64,000 nucleotides of DNA, taken from Pseudomonas sp. TTU2014-080ASC. GTDB lineage: Bacteria; Pseudomonadota; Gammaproteobacteria; Pseudomonadales; Pseudomonadaceae. Position numbers and translations under genes: made by a program. Where the stretch lies: contig NZ_LKKK01000013.1 in NCBI RefSeq assembly GCF_001446935.1, forward strand, positions 124,001-188,000. The letters are read 5' to 3'. Below the pieces are notes generated by a model, which worked only from the letters and a program-made list of their open reading frames with translations, had not been told where the DNA came from and ran no database searches. How positions within the stretch are numbered: position 1 is the stretch's first letter; each line of letters opens with the position of its first letter. Shown here piece by piece: positions 59,797-64,000 of the stretch.

Positions 59797-62425
59797 AGTA
59801 GCACGAGATATACGTCGGGAAGAAGCATTCTGGACTGACCTGGCTGAGCTTAGAGCAGTAGGCATTCGTTCAACACTTTCTGCAGCCGCTCAAGCTGCGG
59901 AAGTAAAAGGCCCCGAGCTAGAGGGCGCGACTGTAGCCAGACTCCTCAGCTCCGCTAGCATTTTTGCCCAGGCCAACGATGAACAAAGTCGTGACTTAGC
60001 CCAACAAATTGCAGTTTTTTCCTCCCTTGCTTCCAATGATGAAGCAGTGCATCAGGCTGTAGTGCATGTAATGTCAGATTTGGGGAATTTTCCTGGCCTG
60101 AACAAGCTTGAGCAGGCGACAGCCGCTGTCGAAAATTTCCAAGCATATATGCGGCGACATCTGCTTGAAGAAATCAATACTGTTGAAATGGCAGGCAAGA
60201 GAGTCTCCCTAACCGAGTTTCAGTTGGATGTTTGGGGTAGCTTAAAATCTAGCATTGCAGCAGCGATATCAGCGCCTACCTCCGCAGGAAAATCATACGT
60301 AGTTCTCGAACATTTGTGCGAGCGAGCAATTACGGAAGCAAACTTTACCGCTTTGTACATTGCACCAACCAGAGCGCTACTGACGGAGATACAAGGAAAA
60401 CTAGAGAAACGTTTGTCTCAAGTCTCCTCTGAGCTTCGAATTACGACCATTCCAGTTCTTGATCCCTCGAAGCGCCCTAAACAAATTTATGTCCTCACCC
60501 AAGAGCGAGTGCAGTTGTTGCTCTCGACCGTAGACCTTTCTGGAGTTATTGATCTAGTAGTTGTGGACGAGGCCCAGGCGATGGGTGATGACAGTCGCGG
60601 CATGATATTGCAGGATGTGCTAGAGAAGATAAAAATATCCAACCACAACGCTCGCTTCCTGTTTCTAGCTCCAGGTGCAAGCGGGTTTCAGCTTATAGGA
60701 GATAGCGTTGGATTACCTGAAATAGAAGTTAAGGAAACTTCACTATCTCCGGTGGTTCAGAATCGCATTAATGTTCGTTTCTCGATGCAAAATGAAAATC
60801 TCGTTGAGCTAGAGCTTGTCACGCCAAAAAAACTTGAGACTATTGGTTCCTATGTTTTCAAGCGCGGCTTTGCATTGAAGGAAGATGCTAAGCTCGCGGC
60901 GGTAGCCCAAGAGTTTGGAGTATCAGGCCGATCCTTAGTCTATGCCACAGGCGCAGCCAACGCTGAGGCATTAGCAGGCCTCATTGCCCTCAATCGAGAA
61001 TCTAAAACTACAGAAGCGCTGCGCGAGCTATCAAAATTCATCAAACAACATATCCACAAAGATTACTCTCTGGCGGAGTATGTACTGAAGGGTGTTGCTT
61101 TCCACTACGGCAGCATGCCTAGTTTACTGCGCGAAGGGATTGAAGATACGTTTCGAAAAGAAGATTTGGATTACCTTTGCTGTACTACAACTTTATTCCA
61201 GGGAGTTAATCTGCCAGCTCGAAATGTTTTCATCGATACACCTACAAGAGGAAACAAAGGTGAGCCTCTCGACGAGGCAGCACTTTGGAACTTCGCTGGT
61301 CGCGCAGGCAGGCTCGGAGAAGAGGTTGTCGGAAATGTCTTCTTGGTTAATTATGAAAACTGGGAATCTCAGCCGCTTACCGAGCGAAAACCATTTTCAG
61401 TAAAGGTCGCTTTCAAACAAACGATAGAAGATGAGTTTGAATCGGTAGTCAAGGTCCTTGAGTTCGCAGCCACTGAAGCGCAAGACGGATCTGTTCGTCT
61501 AGGTACTGACGAGCGAATAACCGCCGCGGCGGGTCTAGTGCTCTATCGTTCCGCTCAAGGAAGTCTTGGTGCTCTTCTAGGACGCCCCAGTCTCCAGCTC
61601 ACTGACGCGCAAAAAATAACACTCAAAAGTTCTGCTGAGAGGGCACTGTTGGAGCTAGGCTTGCCAGAGCAGGTGCTGACAAGCAGCTGGATGATCGACC
61701 CTATAGCATTGACGAGTCTGTTGCAGCGATTGCGTCAAGGAGTGAAAAAAGGAGAGTTTGAAAAACTGATTCCAGTAAACCCCTCCTCTGACTCATACAA
61801 AGTTTACAATGGCATAATTCGTCGATTGTACAAGCATTTAGGAGGTTTGACTCTTTCAGGGGAGGAGGGCCAAAGAGCTCGCGGATTTGTTAATCATGTA
61901 ACTGTTACTGCTTTAAGCTGGATGAGAGGTGAGCCACTTACGCAGTTGGTCAGGGAGTCGGTTAAATATCACTTAAAGAAAGCATCTGAAGCCTCTAAAA
62001 AAAATCGCAATCAAGCGATAATTGACGCTGCGATTAGAAATATGTTTAGCCTGGTCGAGCAGACAATTCGCTTTAGGTTAGTCCAGTGGGCCAAGGCATA
62101 TGTAGATCTACTTCGTTTTGTGTTGGCAGAGGCAGGGCGGAGTGATCTCATTGGTCAAGTCTACGATTTCTCCCTAGCGTTAGAGCTAGGCATATCTACC
62201 GAAACTGGTCGTTCACTGGTTGAGCTTGGTCTTTCGCGCATTACTGCCTCTGTAATTGCTTCATTGATAACCGACTCGTCATTGACGCCGGAGCAAGTTA
62301 AGGAGTGGATTCGTAACCAACCAAATGTGCAGTTGCTTCAACTATCCAGCCTCGTAATCGCTGAACTACGGGCTAAGCAGCTTCTTACTCCAGAGGCTGA
62401 ATTAGAGGTAGGGACTGAGGATTAG
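59777..62425 (+). CDS. hamB: Hachiman system helicase HamB
   Basis: 882 residues, a superfamily 2 helicase. Walker A ISAPTSAGKSYVVLEHL (near residue 170), ALYIAPTRALLTEIQ, DEAQ box VVVDEAQAMGDDSRG (near 263), CCTTTLFQGVNLPARN, and motif VI NFAGRAGRLGEEVVG (near 510). A long C-terminal domain follows, as in known HamB. HamB senses damaged or phage DNA and controls HamA. The 20-bp overlap with hamA and the place beside the integrase fit a two-gene defence cassette at the island edge. Confidence 0.88.
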   Translation: MNTFATEVARDIRREEAFWTDLAELRAVGIRSTLSAAAQAAEVKGPELEGATVARLLSSASIFAQANDEQSRDLAQQIAVFSSLASNDEAVHQAVVHVMSDLGNFPGLNKLEQATAAVENFQAYMRRHLLEEINTVEMAGKRVSLTEFQLDVWGSLKSSIAAAISAPTSAGKSYVVLEHLCERAITEANFTALYIAPTRALLTEIQGKLEKRLSQVSSELRITTIPVLDPSKRPKQIYVLTQERVQLLLSTVDLSGVIDLVVVDEAQAMGDDSRGMILQDVLEKIKISNHNARFLFLAPGASGFQLIGDSVGLPEIEVKETSLSPVVQNRINVRFSMQNENLVELELVTPKKLETIGSYVFKRGFALKEDAKLAAVAQEFGVSGRSLVYATGAANAEALAGLIALNRESKTTEALRELSKFIKQHIHKDYSLAEYVLKGVAFHYGSMPSLLREGIEDTFRKEDLDYLCCTTTLFQGVNLPARNVFIDTPTRGNKGEPLDEAALWNFAGRAGRLGEEVVGNVFLVNYENWESQPLTERKPFSVKVAFKQTIEDEFESVVKVLEFAATEAQDGSVRLGTDERITAAAGLVLYRSAQGSLGALLGRPSLQLTDAQKITLKSSAERALLELGLPEQVLTSSWMIDPIALTSLLQRLRQGVKKGEFEKLIPVNPSSDSYKVYNGIIRRLYKHLGGLTLSGEEGQRARGFVNHVTVTALSWMRGEPLTQLVRESVKYHLKKASEASKKNRNQAIIDAAIRNMFSLVEQTIRFRLVQWAKAYVDLLRFVLAEAGRSDLIGQVYDFSLALELGISTETGRSLVELGLSRITASVIASLITDSSLTPEQVKEWIRNQPNVQLLQLSSLVIAELRAKQLLTPEAELEVGTED

Positions 62426-62534
62426 ATGGAGCAACCATGCAGCACGAGCGATGCGGTATGGAAAAGTGGACGGATTTATTTATAAGCTAAACCGTCTGCT
62501 TCTGGCCGAAAGCGGTAGTTAGTCGCCACCCTTT

Positions 62535-63791
62535 TTATCGGATCGATACAACCTTTCGATCCCGCCCATCAGCTGTAGCTGCTACGGATAAATTGCCTGT
62601 AGCAGCTTGCTGTATGTGTTCGCTCCACCAAGCCATCATCGGGCGTCTACGCTCGATGTAGTCTGCTCGGTTGTAAGCACTGCGCACTTCATCTTTATCG
62701 ACGTGCGCCAATGCCACCTCAATAAGTTCTGGGTCCCAGCCGTGCTCGTTGAGTACGGTGCTGGCGATTGAGCGCATGCCATGGCTAACCAAGCGGTCTT
62801 TGAAGCCCATGCGTTTTAACGCCATGTTTGCTGTCTGACTGTTGCAGTGGGTACGAGGGTTACGGTCTGCAGGGAACACATATTCGCGATGGCCGCTGTA
62901 AGGCTTGATCGCTTCTAGTAGTGCTAGGGCTTGCTCTGTCAGCGGGACGATATGTGTGCGGCGCTTTTTCATGCGCTCAGCTGGAATCGTCCAAATCTTT
63001 TTCTCGAAGTCGATGTCTTCCCAGCGGGTGGTAGCTGCTTCAGCTGGGCGCGTCATGGTGTGGAGTTGCCACTCAATTAAGCAGCGTGTCGTGCGCTTGA
63101 TGCTAGCGTTGGCGATGGCAACCATAAGCTCCTTGAGCTCATCCGGTGCCAGAGCTGCCATGTTCTTTTTTTTCGGTTTCTTAAATACGGCACGAATGCC
63201 GCTCAGTGGGTTGGCGTGAATCAGGCCAGAGTTAACCCCGTAAGTCATGATTTCGTTTAAGCGCTGGCTAAGGCGCTTCACGGTTTCAAGACTGCCCTTG
63301 GTTTCTAAGGGGCGGAGTAGGTTGATGACTAGTGGCGCTGTAATCGCTGAAATCGGTGTTGTAGCTAGATCTGGAAAGATGTGTAGCGTTAGCGAACGCC
63401 AAATGTCTTCAGCGTAGGGCTTGGTGACGGAATCCTTTTTCAACTCAAACCAAGCAAGGGCCACATTCTGGAAGGTGTGTTCGGTCTCGGCTTTTTTCGC
63501 TTGCTTGAGATTCTCGCGGTCCTCTTTCGGATCAATCCCTGAAGCCAAAAGCTCTCGTGCCGAAATGGTCAGCTTTCTTGCTTGAGCAAGTGAGAGTTCT
63601 GGGTAGCTGCCAAGCCCCATGTTGATACGCTTTTTCGTCACGGGGTGGTAGTAGTTGAAATTCCAAAGCTTGGAGCCATTGATTCTCACTCGCATTTGAA
63701 GTCCGTCACCGTCAACAAGCACATAGTCCTTGTCCCTAGGCTTGGCAGCTTTGATTTTGACTTCAGAAAGGCGAGTAGCGTGGGCGCACAT
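62535..63791 (-). CDS. P4-type tyrosine integrase of the island
   Basis: 418 residues. An N-terminal arm-binding domain (LSEVKIKAAKPRDKDYVLVD then GDGLQMRVRINGSKLWNFNY, INMGLGSYPELSLAQARK), a core-binding domain, and the catalytic domain with Arg in TMTRPAEAATTRW, HGMRS (His-x-x-Arg), the HVDKDE region, and the Tyr in VRSAYNRADYIERR. It is of the CP4-57/P4 kind that inserts into tRNA or tmRNA 3' ends, and stands about 185 bp from such an end. It should catalyse integration and excision. Four TTGGAATACCAA-type repeats lie just upstream. Confidence 0.92.
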   Translation of the reverse strand: MCAHATRLSEVKIKAAKPRDKDYVLVDGDGLQMRVRINGSKLWNFNYYHPVTKKRINMGLGSYPELSLAQARKLTISARELLASGIDPKEDRENLKQAKKAETEHTFQNVALAWFELKKDSVTKPYAEDIWRSLTLHIFPDLATTPISAITAPLVINLLRPLETKGSLETVKRLSQRLNEIMTYGVNSGLIHANPLSGIRAVFKKPKKKNMAALAPDELKELMVAIANASIKRTTRCLIEWQLHTMTRPAEAATTRWEDIDFEKKIWTIPAERMKKRRTHIVPLTEQALALLEAIKPYSGHREYVFPADRNPRTHCNSQTANMALKRMGFKDRLVSHGMRSIASTVLNEHGWDPELIEVALAHVDKDEVRSAYNRADYIERRRPMMAWWSEHIQQAATGNLSVAATADGRDRKVVSIR

Positions 63792-63864
63792 TGGTATTCC
63801 AAAAGTGGTTTTGGTATTCCAAAAATTACCATCTGTTGGCTTGGAATACCAATTGGAATACCAA
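63791..63864. repeat. Four copies of TTGGTATTCCAA / TTGGAATACCAA upstream of the integrase
   Basis: Two direct copies of TTGGTATTCCAA (63791-63802 and 63811-63822) and two adjoining copies of the reverse complement (63841-63852 and 63853-63864). Related TTGGAATAC words lie beside the left edge (40347-40368). They probably serve as integrase arm sites and/or as an autoregulatory operator. Confidence 0.7.
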
Positions 63865-63938
63865 GGTGAAAAGCTGTCATTGGATGTTATTGAACATCTT
63901 TAACGCTGGAGGCCCCGTATTTACTGGATTTCAGGCAC

Positions 63939-63965
63939 AAAAAAAGACGTCCGTGGACGTCTTTA
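63939..63965 (-). terminator. Terminator of the RNA gene at the right edge
   Basis: On the minus strand: AAAGACGTCC-AC-GGACGTCTTT followed by TTTTG. It ends the RNA gene whose CCA end lies at 63976, so it is a perfect rho-independent terminator for tmRNA or tRNA. Confidence 0.85.
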
Positions 63966-63969
63966 GATG

Positions 63970-64000
63970 TTGATTTGGTGGAGCCGGGGGGATTTGAACC
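63970..64000. other. Right attachment site (attR) in the RNA-gene 3' end
   Basis: The last bases of the RNA gene plus the adjoining AAATCAA (minus-strand sense) are repeated imperfectly at 40267-40296. Integrases of this family recombine within such 3' ends and restore them, which fits the intact CCA end seen here. Confidence 0.55.
63976..64000 (-). ncRNA. ssrA: 3' end of tmRNA (ssrA), or possibly a tRNA, cut by the window
   Basis: Read on the minus strand the last 25 bases are GGTTCAAATCCCCCCGGCTC then CACCA: a T-loop, T-stem, 3' acceptor strand CGGCTCC and CCA. The acceptor would pair with a 5' GGGGCCG start, as in Pseudomonas tmRNA. Only the 3' end is visible, so a tRNA cannot be excluded. 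It is the integration target of the island. Confidence 0.65.

Noticed and set aside
1..64000. CRISPR arrays, rRNA operons and complete insertion sequences
   Set aside because: No regularly spaced direct repeats of CRISPR type, no rRNA sequence and no transposase with inverted ends were seen.

Overview
The window looks like a Pseudomonas chromosome. Three things suggest this: two sulfate-uptake operons with an oscA gene, a RocA1-RocS1-RocR-type signalling locus in the gene order known from P. aeruginosa, and a KatA-type catalase. The species cannot be named from the sequence alone. About the first 39 kb reads as core or slowly changing chromosome. About 40.27-64.0 kb reads as an integrated genomic island.

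Sulfur region (1-9.5 kb): after the tail of a DszC/SfnB-like flavin monooxygenase come two divergent blocks. The minus-strand block is a small serine hydrolase, an SfnR-like AAA+ protein, a sulfate-binding protein and CysT/CysW permeases, with no ATPase gene. The plus-strand block is oscA, sbp, cysT, cysW and cysA, so the single CysA probably energises both permeases. Between oscA and sbp there is an unlisted 21-codon reading frame with a very strong ribosome binding site and the codon run Cys-Cys-Ser-Cys near its end. Part of its Cys-codon stretch is complementary to the sbp ribosome binding site. This looks like a cysteine-sensing leader peptide and is the most interesting new signal here. 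Both operons also carry large hairpins between the binding-protein gene and cysT.

Signalling and catabolism (9.5-26 kb): rocA1, rocS and rocR lie on the minus strand. rocS appears to be split from its signal peptide by a one-base change in a homopolymer. After a gene-poor 1 kb comes a divergent cluster (thiolase, family III CoA-transferase, AidB-like acyl-CoA dehydrogenase / LysR, MHS transporter, FadB-like fusion). Together these could import a dicarboxylate, activate it and beta-oxidise it, with adipate the best guess.

Mixed housekeeping (26-39.3 kb): a secreted Ig-like protein, a lipoprotein hydrolase with a DUF4105 membrane partner, katA, a tiny membrane protein, the cadR/cadA metal-efflux pair with a textbook MerR promoter, a DmpA-type aminopeptidase with an APC permease, and a divergent LuxR regulator.

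Island (about 40.27-64.0 kb): the right edge is the 3' end of an RNA gene, probably tmRNA (ssrA), next to a P4-type integrase. The left edge has a 27/31-base imperfect copy of that end. Copies of TTGGAATACC lie beside both edges. Cargo runs left to right: an AlpA-like regulator, a YagK/YfjJ (inovirus Gp2-like) protein, a small N/Q-rich protein, an unknown 523-residue protein, a methyltransferase-helicase-GIY-YIG nuclease trio (a candidate restriction-like defence system), small secreted or membrane proteins, a plasmid/phage-like recombination set (RadC, Gp3-like, YqaJ, DUF932), and a Hachiman (hamA-hamB) defence system beside the integrase. An integrase 3' remnant just outside the left edge points to an older insertion at the same place.
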